A DNA stretch of 8,296 bases from Limnoraphis robusta CS-951 (lineage in GTDB: Bacteria > Cyanobacteriota > Cyanobacteriia > Cyanobacteriales > Microcoleaceae), in assembly GCF_000972705.2 (NCBI RefSeq), contig NZ_LATL02000085.1:1-8296 (forward strand), given 5' to 3'. Below the pieces are notes generated by a model. It ran no database searches and was not told the origin of the DNA. It saw nothing but the letters and a program-made list of their open reading frames with translations. Shown in pieces: positions 1-6,902 of this stretch. The first letter of the stretch is position 1. Each line of letters opens with the position of its first letter. The position numbers and the translations under genes are program-made.

Positions 1-213
1 CTCTAAAACAGAACCGACAGCAAACCCCATCGCCGCTCCCGCCATTGCATACTGACTCGGTGCTTTTGAGCGAGAGTAACCCACCTCACTGCTGCCAATA
101 ATGTAATCACAGCATTGATATCTGTCCTGGTGTAACTTAGAAACGGCTAACCCAAACACCGACCCCAGCAAAGCCATCATAATCCCCGAAAACAGAATAA
201 GCCTGGTGTTCAT
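1..213 (-). CDS. Small membrane protein of unknown function, C-terminus beyond the window
   Basis: An open frame runs from an ATG at 213 to the left edge without a stop, giving the first 71 residues. It opens MNTRLILFSGIMMALLGSVFG, a hydrophobic helix (about residues 4-24) with small residues at its face. A polar stretch follows with a Cys pair (CCDY, about residues 34-37). A second Gly/Ala-rich helix (AMAGAAMGFAVGSVLE, from about residue 56) is cut by the edge. The Gly/Ala spacing in both helices is glycine-zipper-like, so the two helices probably pack as a hairpin in the membrane. GGGGGTAA about 8 bases before the ATG is only a moderate ribosome binding site. The style resembles short conserved hypothetical membrane proteins of cyanobacteria, from memory only. 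Function unknown. A 132-bp spacer with its own promoter candidate separates it from the upstream small gene, so it need not belong to that operon. Confidence 0.72.
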   Translation of the reverse strand, partial: MNTRLILFSGIMMALLGSVFGLAVSKLHQDRYQCCDYIIGSSEVGYSRSKAPSQYAMAGAAMGFAVGSVLE

Positions 214-302
214 TGCCTGTTACCCCCGTTCCGACTCAGATCTAGATTTTTTGTTTAGTCTCTATCTCCGTTTTAGCAAAGGTTTGACCATTTACAAAGA
301 TT

Positions 303-331
303 ATTTTACGAAAGTTCAAACAAACTCTGAA
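303..331 (-). promoter_or_regulatory. Weak sigma70-type promoter candidate for the left-edge membrane gene
   Basis: On the minus strand, TTCAGA (326-331) and TAAAAT (303-308) are separated by exactly 17 bases. They match the -35 and -10 consensus at 4/6 and 5/6. The site lies just after the stop of the 30-codon gene and about 90 bp before the ATG at 213. The rest of 214-345 is AT-rich, with no clear hairpin terminator and no further gene. In such AT-rich DNA a match of this quality can arise by chance. Confidence 0.25.
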
Positions 332-345
332 AATCAAAAACCAGA

Positions 346-438
346 TTAAGTCAAAAGGAAAGAAGCCAGTAAAAGCAAAATAGTGACCACAAATAGAATA
401 TGATTAATCCAATCATCGCTAGACCAATTTTTAAACAT
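346..438 (-). CDS. Thirty-residue single-pass membrane miniprotein, translationally coupled to the GUN4-domain gene
   Basis: The ATG at 438 lies inside the last codons of the GUN4-domain gene (8-bp overlap) and the frame closes with TAA at 346. The product is 30 residues. A short amphipathic start, MFKNWSSDDWINH, with two Trp and two Asp, leads into one transmembrane helix, ILFVVTILLLLASFLLT, running almost to the C-terminus. GAGGAAAG (444-451) ends five bases before the ATG, one of the two best ribosome binding sites in the window; its gene neighbours mostly lack one. The overlap, strong site and clean soluble-then-membrane design argue for a real gene. The layout recalls the tiny single-span subunits of cyanobacterial photosynthetic and NDH complexes, but I do not recognise it as PetN, PetL, PsbX or any other named subunit. 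A plausible role is as a membrane partner of the GUN4-domain protein or the RND pump; that is inference. Confidence 0.68.
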   Translation of the reverse strand: MFKNWSSDDWINHILFVVTILLLLASFLLT

Positions 439-1066
439 TTTCGCTTTCCTCTTCTACAAGTAATACATTAGAAGTTACATCACATTGCATCAACCGTGCC
501 AAAAAATAAACAGCCATCTTCGCCCCATAAGCTGAACGCCACCAGTTAGAAGGATGACAACCCAAGGGAGCCGATACACTAAAATCTAACTGATCATAGG
601 ATAACCATTTATTATTAGCACGCCATCCCATGCGATCGCCAACTCGTTCTAAGATAGCTAAATCAATATTAGAAATATCATCCGTTCCCCCTTCACTGAC
701 ATAAATTTGTTGTTGCAAGCTAAACCCAAAGCGATCGCCACTATATTGACGCCAAAGTTTATCCAGCAAGCGTAAACTACTACAGGGAAACTGAATCACA
801 TCTTCTGGCGTAATATTATCATGGTTGCTTTGCCCGGCAATTTCCAACATGACTTTAGTCGTTTCGAGATCCGCTTCTTTCCACTGTTGCGCCGCTAACA
901 AATCCCGTAATTTTCCATAACGGTAAACATCACTCAACAGCAACAATACATTATTCAACTGTTGTTCTAACTGTTCTACCCGCTCAGATAAACGGACAAC
1001 AGTTGATTCAGTTAAATCTGACTGAACCGAATCTTCAGGGGATGAAAGTTGTTCTTTGTCTGTCAT
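431..1066 (-). CDS. GUN4-domain protein with N-terminal coiled coil (putative tetrapyrrole binding)
   Basis: 211 residues. An acidic, Ser-rich N-terminus precedes a short coiled coil (about 24-45, VRLSERVEQLEQQL). The GUN4 domain covers about 50-190: LRDLLAAQQWKEADLET (53-69), FPCSSLRLLDKLW (93-105), GDRFGFSLQQQIY (110-122), ERVGDRMGW (140-148) and WLSYDQLDFSVSAPLG (154-169). GUN4 domains bind protoporphyrin IX and Mg-protoporphyrin; the founding member stimulates Mg-chelatase in chlorophyll synthesis. This protein has a coiled coil instead of the N-terminal helical bundle of canonical cyanobacterial Gun4, and Cys-His (CHPSNWW, 170-176) follows the conserved SAP-G motif, so it is probably a paralogue rather than the main chelatase factor. 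The gene follows the RND transporter by 39 bp and overlaps the next small gene by 8 bp, consistent with an operon. No good ribosome binding site precedes the ATG. Domain call sure; ligand and role inferred. Confidence 0.9.
   Translation of the reverse strand: MTDKEQLSSPEDSVQSDLTESTVVRLSERVEQLEQQLNNVLLLLSDVYRYGKLRDLLAAQQWKEADLETTKVMLEIAGQSNHDNITPEDVIQFPCSSLRLLDKLWRQYSGDRFGFSLQQQIYVSEGGTDDISNIDLAILERVGDRMGWRANNKWLSYDQLDFSVSAPLGCHPSNWWRSAYGAKMAVYFLARLMQCDVTSNVLLVEEESENV
444..451 (-). promoter_or_regulatory. Strong Shine-Dalgarno site of the 30-residue membrane gene
   Basis: The minus strand reads GAGGAAAG, five bases before the ATG at 438. It lies inside the coding sequence of the GUN4-domain gene, in its Glu-rich C-terminal codons (EEESENV). 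It therefore serves coding and initiation at once, which supports translational coupling of the two genes. Confidence 0.65.
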
Positions 1067-1105
1067 AAAAATAATTACAGATGATTGATCCTGTGAACTA
1101 TCTAT

Positions 1106-4100
1106 TTAAACCCCTTCTCCTTGCGGATCAGAAGATTGATTAATTCGCAACGCTTCATCAGGCCTTGTAGCTTCTGTCACTTCAGCATCACCATTAGACT
1201 GAGAATCTGGGGTTTTACCGTTAGAATTCCGATTTCTCCTTTTCAATAAACCTCTACGACCACCATTAGAACCGTTTCCATCATCAGTGTCATCTTGATC
1301 CGGCTTTTCCCCTTTTAATAAACGCGCCTCTAAATTTTTCACCGCAATAAACAGGTTCGGAGTAATCAATAAGCTTAACACCGTTCCGACTAACATCCCT
1401 CCAAAAATTGCCGTTCCCAACGACCACCGACTAGACGCACCCGCTCCCGATGCCACCACCAACGGCCAGAACCCAATTAGAGAAGAAATCGCCGTCATTT
1501 GAATCGGTCGAAACCGTTGTTCTGCCGCTTGCACGGCTGCTTTTTTAATACTCAGTCCTTTGTCACGTAATTGATTAGCAAACTCCACAATCAAAATCGA
1601 GTTTTTCGACGCCAAACCAATCAACATCACCAACGCCACCTGACAGTAAACATCGTTGACTACTACAGGCCAGATGCTTCCCGCCATCAAAATATTAGAA
1701 CGTAACCACACCGCAGACAGCGCACCCAAAACCGCCAACGGCACAGACAGCATAATAATCAACGGGTCAATATAGCTTTCGTACTGCGCCGACAGCACCA
1801 AAAACACCATCACAAACCCCAAACCAAAAATAATCGGAGCCGCACCCCCAGAAGATTGTTCTTCCAGCGCACTCCCTTGCCACGCATAGCCAAAACCAGG
1901 GTCTAGCACTTCAGCAGCAGCTTGTTCGAGCGCGGCGATCGCTTGTCCGGTACTAAAACCCGGAGCCGGATTCCCTTGAATCAGCATTGAGCGGAAAATA
2001 TTAAAACGGGTAATCGTTTCCGGGCCAACGAAATCTGTGATTCTAATCAAACTGCTCAACGGAATCATCTCATTGTTGAGAGAACGGACGTAGAGTTTTT
2101 CAAGATCCTGCGGTGAAGATCTCGACTCCGATTGCGCCTGTACAATCACCCGATATTGTCGCTGTCCTAAAACAAAGTCATTAATGTAAGCCGAACCCAG
2201 ATAAGTTTGTAACGTTCTAAAAATCTCACTAATATCAACATTCAAAGTTTTGGCGCGATCGCGCAGCACTTCGATTTGTTTTTGAGCCTTACTTGCCGTA
2301 AATTGACTAAAAGCCCCTCCGACAGCCGGATATTGACCCGAGTTGAGCGCTCCAATCAAGCGATTTCCATTATCAATTAGAGCCGAAATCGGTAAGTTCC
2401 CGGTGCGATCTTGGAGTTGAAATTCAAAACCCCCCGTACTACTCAACCCCTGTACAGGCGGTGCATTCACCGCAAAGGCTCGCAGGCCTGGAATGCTTTG
2501 CAAAGATCCGTTAATTCTTCTGAGGATACCGTAGACTGACTGATCGGGGGTCGGACGTTCTGACCAAGGTTTGAGCGGAACAAACATAATCCCCTGACTT
2601 GGGTTGACCCCAGTAAAACTAAACCCAGCGATCCCAAATGTAGCCAGAACTTCGGGAATTTCTAATACTTTTTCGGTGATTTGTTCGGCGGCTTCTGCCG
2701 TATAGTTGAGCGATACCCCATCCGGTGCTTGATAAATAATAATGAAATATCCCTGATCTTCTTCGGGTACAAATCCTGAAGGCACCCATTGATACATAAA
2801 AACAGTGAGTACCAAACCTGCCACAAAAATACCCATGATCAGGGTATTAATCCTAACGAGAAAATTAACCGTTTTAGCGTATTGATTTTGAACCCAGCCA
2901 AACCCCTGATTAAACTTTCTAAATAACAATCCTAAAGGCCCTTTTGTTTGATCTTTCGGACGCAGAAGCACGGCTGACATACTCGGCGAAAAACTCAGAG
3001 CGTTAAAGGTCGAACAGGCAACAGCAAAAGCAATCGTTAAGGCAAATTGTTTAAAGATAATTCCAGTTGTTCCCGGAAAGAATGACACCGGAATAAACAC
3101 CGCCATCAACACCAAAGAAGTCGCAATCGTTGCACCCGTCAGTTCTTGCATGGCATCCAAAGCGGCTTGACGGGGTTTCATTCCCTGTTCTATTTTTTGA
3201 GAAATAGCCTCTACAATCACAATCGCATCATCTACGACTAAACCCGATGCGAGTGTACAAGCAAATAGCGTTAGGGTATTGAGTTCAAATCCCATAACTT
3301 TTAACCCCGCCATTGCCCCAATTAACGCCACTGGAATCGCCACAGCCGGAATCAAAGTCGTGCGCCAATCTTGTAAGAAAATAAAGATAATTAAAATAAC
3401 TAAACCAATCGCTTGAACTAGGGTGACAACCACTTCTTCTAAAGAAGCCGAAATAAACAACGTTGTGTCGTAGGGAATTTCATAGTTGAGTCCTGGTGGA
3501 AAACTTTTACTCAACTCCGCCATCGTTGCTTTCACCTGATCCGCAACCTCTAAGGCATTACTACCAGGGAGTTGATAAATTCCGATCCCAACGGTTGGTT
3601 GACCTTTAAAAGTCGCTACAGTATCATAATTCTCCGCCCCTAGTTCTGCTTGTCCGACATCTCGCAGTTGAACGAGGGTTCCATCCTCCCCAACTTTTAA
3701 CACCAATTCTTCAAATTCTTGCACCCCACGCAAACGACTGCTTGCTTGTAGGGGGATTTCAAAGCGTTGATCCTCTGGTGCAGGACTCTGACCCAGTTTT
3801 CCCGCTCCGACTTGGATATTTTGTTCTCGTAGGGCATTGGCAACATCTTGAGTGGTTAATCCCCGTGCGGCCATCCGTTGGGGATCAAGCCAAATTCGCA
3901 TCGCATATTTCCGTTCCCCAAAAATTGTCGCCTCACCGACCCCAGTTACTCGCCTAAGCTGGTCTATAACGTTCAAATCCAGGTAGTTACTCATAAAGAT
4001 ATCGTCGTAGAGATATCTGCCGTTATCATTGGTATCTGAGTAAAACGCGACGACAAGCAGAATACTCGGAGAAGAAGAGGCCACCGATATTCCGGTTTGT

Positions 4101-4477
4101 CGAACGGACTCTGGTAAAGTGGATTCGGCTTGAGAGACTCTGTTTTGAACGTTTACTTGAGCGATGTCTCGATCCACATCAACCGGAAAAACCACCGATA
4201 TATTAGACACCCCGTTATTTCCGGTATTGGAGGAGATATATCTCATATCCTCAACCCCGTTAATCTCCCGCTCTAAAATTGTCGAGACGGTGGTTTCAGT
4301 CGTCTGAGCATCAGCCCCAATATTGACTGAAGTCACGTTAATTTGGGTGTTAGCAAGTTGGGGTAACTGAGTAATCGGCAGCAGGGGAATACAAACTGTC
4401 CCGACTAAAATAATAATAATCGTGCAAACCGTTGTTAAAACGGGTCTTTTAATAAAGGTGCTAACAAATAACAGCAT
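1106..4477 (-). CDS. RND-family efflux transporter, HAE1/AcrB type
   Basis: A 1123-residue inner-membrane proton-driven pump, expected to work as a trimer with the adaptor encoded upstream and a TolC-type channel encoded elsewhere. The AcrB-like start FIKRPVLTTV (8-17) opens TM1. Two periplasmic halves (about 31-340 and 566-878) alternate with TM2-6, TM7 and TM8-12. The proton-relay residues are present: D416 and D417 in GLVVDDAIVIVE, K958 in GLASKNSILIVEF, R988 and T995. By my alignment from memory, the AcrB deep-pocket phenylalanines correspond to F186, F614, F619, F621 and F632, while AcrB F136 is replaced by I139; this favours hydrophobic or aromatic substrates rather than metal ions. The tail from about 1057 is 67 residues, rich in Asn, Asp, Gly and Ser with a basic RRGLLKRRNRN stretch, longer than AcrB's. 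No clear ribosome binding site precedes the ATG. Substrate unknown. Confidence 0.95.
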   Translation of the reverse strand: MLLFVSTFIKRPVLTTVCTIIIILVGTVCIPLLPITQLPQLANTQINVTSVNIGADAQTTETTVSTILEREINGVEDMRYISSNTGNNGVSNISVVFPVDVDRDIAQVNVQNRVSQAESTLPESVRQTGISVASSSPSILLVVAFYSDTNDNGRYLYDDIFMSNYLDLNVIDQLRRVTGVGEATIFGERKYAMRIWLDPQRMAARGLTTQDVANALREQNIQVGAGKLGQSPAPEDQRFEIPLQASSRLRGVQEFEELVLKVGEDGTLVQLRDVGQAELGAENYDTVATFKGQPTVGIGIYQLPGSNALEVADQVKATMAELSKSFPPGLNYEIPYDTTLFISASLEEVVVTLVQAIGLVILIIFIFLQDWRTTLIPAVAIPVALIGAMAGLKVMGFELNTLTLFACTLASGLVVDDAIVIVEAISQKIEQGMKPRQAALDAMQELTGATIATSLVLMAVFIPVSFFPGTTGIIFKQFALTIAFAVACSTFNALSFSPSMSAVLLRPKDQTKGPLGLLFRKFNQGFGWVQNQYAKTVNFLVRINTLIMGIFVAGLVLTVFMYQWVPSGFVPEEDQGYFIIIYQAPDGVSLNYTAEAAEQITEKVLEIPEVLATFGIAGFSFTGVNPSQGIMFVPLKPWSERPTPDQSVYGILRRINGSLQSIPGLRAFAVNAPPVQGLSSTGGFEFQLQDRTGNLPISALIDNGNRLIGALNSGQYPAVGGAFSQFTASKAQKQIEVLRDRAKTLNVDISEIFRTLQTYLGSAYINDFVLGQRQYRVIVQAQSESRSSPQDLEKLYVRSLNNEMIPLSSLIRITDFVGPETITRFNIFRSMLIQGNPAPGFSTGQAIAALEQAAAEVLDPGFGYAWQGSALEEQSSGGAAPIIFGLGFVMVFLVLSAQYESYIDPLIIMLSVPLAVLGALSAVWLRSNILMAGSIWPVVVNDVYCQVALVMLIGLASKNSILIVEFANQLRDKGLSIKKAAVQAAEQRFRPIQMTAISSLIGFWPLVVASGAGASSRWSLGTAIFGGMLVGTVLSLLITPNLFIAVKNLEARLLKGEKPDQDDTDDGNGSNGGRRGLLKRRNRNSNGKTPDSQSNGDAEVTEATRPDEALRINQSSDPQGEGV

Positions 4478-4594
4478 AAAGAATATAGGGGTAGATGAGT
4501 ATCGGGGTTAGGGGTGCCGATGGTTAGCGATCGCGGTTACTTAATGTTCAAATTGTCTAGATGAGCTGAATTTTTGAATGGATTAATCCTATAT

Positions 4595-4603
4595 GTTATA
4601 GCA
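4595..4603 (-). promoter_or_regulatory. Extended -10 promoter candidate for the RND transporter gene
   Basis: The minus strand reads TGCTATAAC, an extended -10 (TGn followed by 5/6 of TATAAT), about 118 bp before the transporter ATG. No -35 hexamer sits 17 bases upstream: that position (4618-4623) falls within the heptamer repeat array. Because the transporter lies 446 bp from the adaptor gene, it may well have its own promoter. This is the best candidate I see; start site untested. Confidence 0.35.
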
Positions 4604-4608
4604 GAAGT

Positions 4609-4650
<42 letters not shown>

Positions 4651-4847
4651 GAAACCTTTATCATAAAAGGATTTGACAGAAAAACAGTGTCCTAATCAAA
4701 GGCTTCGACTGCTATATCTGAATAATTAGAGAATTTTTTCAAAAGCAGCGATTTCCCCCTACAAGAATTGCCTTCTAGTTTACCAGACTGATTGACTTTC
4801 GATAGATTCTGCACTGAATGGGTTGACTCTAAAATAAGCAGCTTTGC

Positions 4848-4887
4848 CTGGGGGATTGACTCATTAATCTTGAACAAGTCCCCCCAG
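4848..4887 (-). terminator. Hairpin downstream of the adaptor gene, possible weak terminator or attenuator
   Basis: CTGGGGG (4848-4854) pairs perfectly with CCCCCAG (4881-4887). After a 3-base bulge, GACT (4858-4861) pairs with AGTC (4877-4880), closing a 15-base loop. In transcription order the stem begins 36 bases after the adaptor stop. It is followed not by a tight U-run but by a looser AT stretch (TTATTTT) about 9 bases on, so termination would be partial at best. It could allow more adaptor than pump to be made. Confidence 0.35.
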
Positions 4888-4923
4888 TCAGAACAAAGCC
4901 GGATTCATCAGCAATTATTTCAA

Positions 4924-6597
4924 CTACTCAGACGGTGATGCTGACCCCGGTGCGGCTTTGGGTTGTTCAGCTTGCTGACCCGTAACCGGTGTACCGTCGC
5001 GCAGCTTAATCACTCCTTCGGTGACAATGCGATCGCCTGCCTTTAAACCGGATAAAACTTCAAAGCTTTGACCTTGAATACTTCCTAACTGAACGGGTAT
5101 TTGTTTGGCAATCAGCATTTGCTGACCCTCTTGATTTTCTTCTTCAACGACAAACACAAAGCTTTGATCCCCAATCCGACTAATAGCCGTAGTCGGAACC
5201 GTAATACCTGCAAGTTGTTCCCAAATCACTCTAGCACGAACAATTTGGTCAGTTCGCAGTTTGTTATCTTGATTGTTATAAATCGCTTTGACTAAAATCG
5301 TTTGAGTTCCAGTTCCCGCACTCGGAGAGATATAGGACACTCGACTACTACCAATCAGTTCACCCGTATCTTGACTAATCACCTCAACGGGTGTCCCGAC
5401 TCGAATTTGAGATAATCGTTGAACAGGAATATTGATACTAACTTCTAGCCGCTCATTTTGTCGAATACTCGTTAGAGTGGTTTGGCTATCAACGAAGTCT
5501 CCCACTTTCACCGGAAGCTCACCCACAATCCCAGAAATCGGAGCATCAACATTATAATACTCAAGCTCAACTTGTTGACCTGTCGCATCTGCTTGGGCTT
5601 GTTCAATTTCCCGTTCTAAGCGATTCACCTCAGCCTGTTGAGCATCAATCACCTTTTCCTGACTCGCAATTTGAGCGTCTAGAGTCGCGACTTGGCGTTC
5701 AAAAGCTTGTCCGGCACTCTCAACCCTCGCTTGAGCCGCTTCGATCCGGCTTTGCTGAGTGCTAATCTGAGCTTGTAAGGTACTAACCTTCCGCTCTAGA
5801 TCCTGCTGAGAGGCTGAAACTTGCGCTCTGACAGATCGCACGGTATCTTCTTGTTGAGCGAGCGCCGCTTCAGCTTCTCGAATCTCACGCAAACGTTGAT
5901 CATAGGCTTCTGAGGAAACAACGCCTTCTTCCCACAGCTTTTCATATCTCTCAAAAGCACTGTCCCGTTCTTCTTTGACAACGGCTCGACGATCACGCTC
6001 TCGATTGGCTGCTGCAAGTCGTTCTTGAGCATCTCTCAAATTGGCCTTTTCTGAGATAAACTCCAACTCAAACTCTAGGCGTTGCTTCTCTTGTCTTTCG
6101 GCTTCTAAAGTTTGTTGAGCATCTCTTAAATTCGCTTCTTGAGATTGATAGCTTAACTCCGCTTGTAATCTTGTTAATTCTGAGCGTTGAGAGTCTAAAT
6201 TCGCTTTTGCACTTTCCAGTTGAGCGCGTCTAGATTCAACAGCAGCGAGTCGGCTTTCCAAATTAGCTTGCTGTTGAGACGGATCAATCAACATCAGCCG
6301 ATTTCCGACTGAGACGCGATCGCCCAACCTTACAAAGACTTGCTTAACCAAACCACTAACCCGAGGTCTAATCACCGCATTTTCTACCCCTTCAACTCGC
6401 GCTACAAACTCGGTGCTATCTCTAACTTGGGTTGACTCAACTCGACCAATACTGACAACAACGGGTGGAGGTGCCGCCGCTTGGGGTTTATCTGCACAGG
6501 AAGTCAGGAGTAGAGTTCCCAGTAACAGAGGTAATGATTTGTTCCAGTGTATTGTGTTATCCATAATCTTAAATATTGTTTTTGAAGTTAGGTTCAT
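4924..6597 (-). CDS. RND periplasmic adaptor (membrane fusion) lipoprotein with very long coiled-coil hairpin
   Basis: 557 residues. A signal peptide ends in the lipobox LTSC, so Cys34 should be lipidated. Lipoyl half-motifs lie at about 75-108 (RPRVSGLVKQVFVRLGDRV) and 347-378 (DAPISGIVGELPVKVGDFV). Between them is a coiled-coil hairpin of about 240 residues. Its tip, RYEKLWEEGVVSSEAYDQ (217-234), has R217, L221 and S228 at the spacing of the AcrA residues R128, L132 and S139 that meet TolC. A beta-barrel and membrane-proximal domain follow (about 385-540), then a Pro/Ala/Ser tail. Each hairpin arm is about 110 residues, against roughly 30-40 in AcrA. The first arm has four ANL-starting repeats (111, 132, 155, 185); the last two share ANLRDAQ, and in DNA their near-identical 20-mers are 90 bp apart. 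AAAGGAAA (6602-6609) close to the ATG at 6597 favours this start over Met12. Confidence 0.94.
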   Translation of the reverse strand: MNLTSKTIFKIMDNTIHWNKSLPLLLGTLLLTSCADKPQAAAPPPVVVSIGRVESTQVRDSTEFVARVEGVENAVIRPRVSGLVKQVFVRLGDRVSVGNRLMLIDPSQQQANLESRLAAVESRRAQLESAKANLDSQRSELTRLQAELSYQSQEANLRDAQQTLEAERQEKQRLEFELEFISEKANLRDAQERLAAANRERDRRAVVKEERDSAFERYEKLWEEGVVSSEAYDQRLREIREAEAALAQQEDTVRSVRAQVSASQQDLERKVSTLQAQISTQQSRIEAAQARVESAGQAFERQVATLDAQIASQEKVIDAQQAEVNRLEREIEQAQADATGQQVELEYYNVDAPISGIVGELPVKVGDFVDSQTTLTSIRQNERLEVSINIPVQRLSQIRVGTPVEVISQDTGELIGSSRVSYISPSAGTGTQTILVKAIYNNQDNKLRTDQIVRARVIWEQLAGITVPTTAISRIGDQSFVFVVEEENQEGQQMLIAKQIPVQLGSIQGQSFEVLSGLKAGDRIVTEGVIKLRDGTPVTGQQAEQPKAAPGSASPSE

Positions 6598-6601
6598 CGA
6601 A

Positions 6602-6609
6602 TTTCCTTT
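6602..6609 (-). promoter_or_regulatory. Ribosome binding site fixing the adaptor start
   Basis: AAAGGAAA on the minus strand, with its AGGA core six bases before the ATG at 6597. The alternative Met12 has no such sequence before it. With Met1 the signal peptide has a longer, positively charged n-region; both starts keep the lipobox. Confidence 0.6.
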
Positions 6610-6815
6610 GGCATACTTCTTACTTACTTTTTAAACTGAGATCGAGTCAGAATCGACTACAGCCTGATTGTCTTAATTTGTCTTTAACACTATATGAACT
6701 CCTCCCCTCACTATCTTTTTGAGAGAAATATTAACCGCAATACCTCTGACCCTCATTCCAGGTCTTGCTTACAGACTTGAGATTTTTTGTGGGGAAAAAT
6801 CAAACTATGTAGTCT

Positions 6816-6844
6816 AGTATAATGAAAATGATCTTCAATTGGAA
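6816..6844 (-). promoter_or_regulatory. Candidate promoter of the efflux operon
   Basis: On the minus strand, TTCCAA (6839-6844; 3/6 match to the -35 consensus) and TATACT (6816-6821; 5/6 match to -10) are exactly 17 bases apart. Transcription would start near 6809, giving a leader of about 210 bases before the adaptor ATG. The spacer is filled by a Fur-like dyad. The weak -35 would fit either an activated promoter or a chance match. Confidence 0.4.
6823..6837. promoter_or_regulatory. Fur-family (Fur/Zur/PerR-like) operator candidate
   Basis: TGAAAATGATCTTCA is a 7-1-7 dyad: six of seven bases are symmetric, and it matches 11-12 of 14 informative positions of the Fur-type pattern TGATAATnATTATCA. 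It fills the spacer of the candidate promoter, where a bound repressor would block RNA polymerase. The motif cannot tell Fur from Zur or PerR. Cyanobacterial Fur boxes are degenerate and AT-rich, so chance remains possible. Confidence 0.4.
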
Positions 6845-6875
6845 CGGTAGGACAATTTTTATTATCCGGTGAACG

Positions 6876-6886
6876 TGAATCATTCA
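6876..6886. promoter_or_regulatory. Perfect 5-1-5 dyad upstream of the Fur-like box
   Basis: TGAATCATTCA is perfectly symmetric about 6881, 51 bp from the centre of the Fur-like dyad and on the same side of the operon. It shares the outer TGA/TCA and the AT-rich core of that box, so it could be an auxiliary site, or simply follow the stop of the membrane-protein gene by chance. The remainder of 6598-6902 shows no gene or strong terminator. Confidence 0.22.
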
Positions 6887-6902
6887 AATCCCTTGCGGTT
6901 TC

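Noticed and set aside
3742..3957. 71-codon plus-strand frame within the RND gene
   Set aside because: Antisense to a well-conserved transporter coding region, with no recognisable features.
4692..4877. 61-codon minus-strand frame between adaptor and pump
   Set aside because: It starts with TTG, overlaps the hairpin at 4848-4887, and shows no domain, signal or membrane pattern. A GGGGGGAC stretch just upstream keeps a small doubt, but chance is more likely.
5101..5295. 64-codon plus-strand frame antisense to the adaptor gene
   Set aside because: Lies opposite conserved adaptor coding sequence and has no supporting motif or ribosome site.
5796..6032. 78-codon minus-strand frame inside the adaptor gene in another phase
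   Set aside because: Shifted-frame reading of repetitive coiled-coil codons; the main frame is clearly the real one.
6413..6634. 73-codon plus-strand frame across the adaptor 5' end
   Set aside because: Mostly antisense to the signal peptide and lipoyl domain; its hydrophobic end is the mirror of AT-rich leader DNA.
6818..6823. Perfect TATAAT on the plus strand
   Set aside because: No -35 element at suitable spacing and no gene on the plus strand downstream (only a 16-codon frame at the Fur-like box), so the minus-strand reading is preferred.
6837..6860. AATTG...CAATT inverted repeat considered as a TetR operator
   Set aside because: Only five symmetric bases with a mismatched centre, and no TetR-family gene is present in the window.
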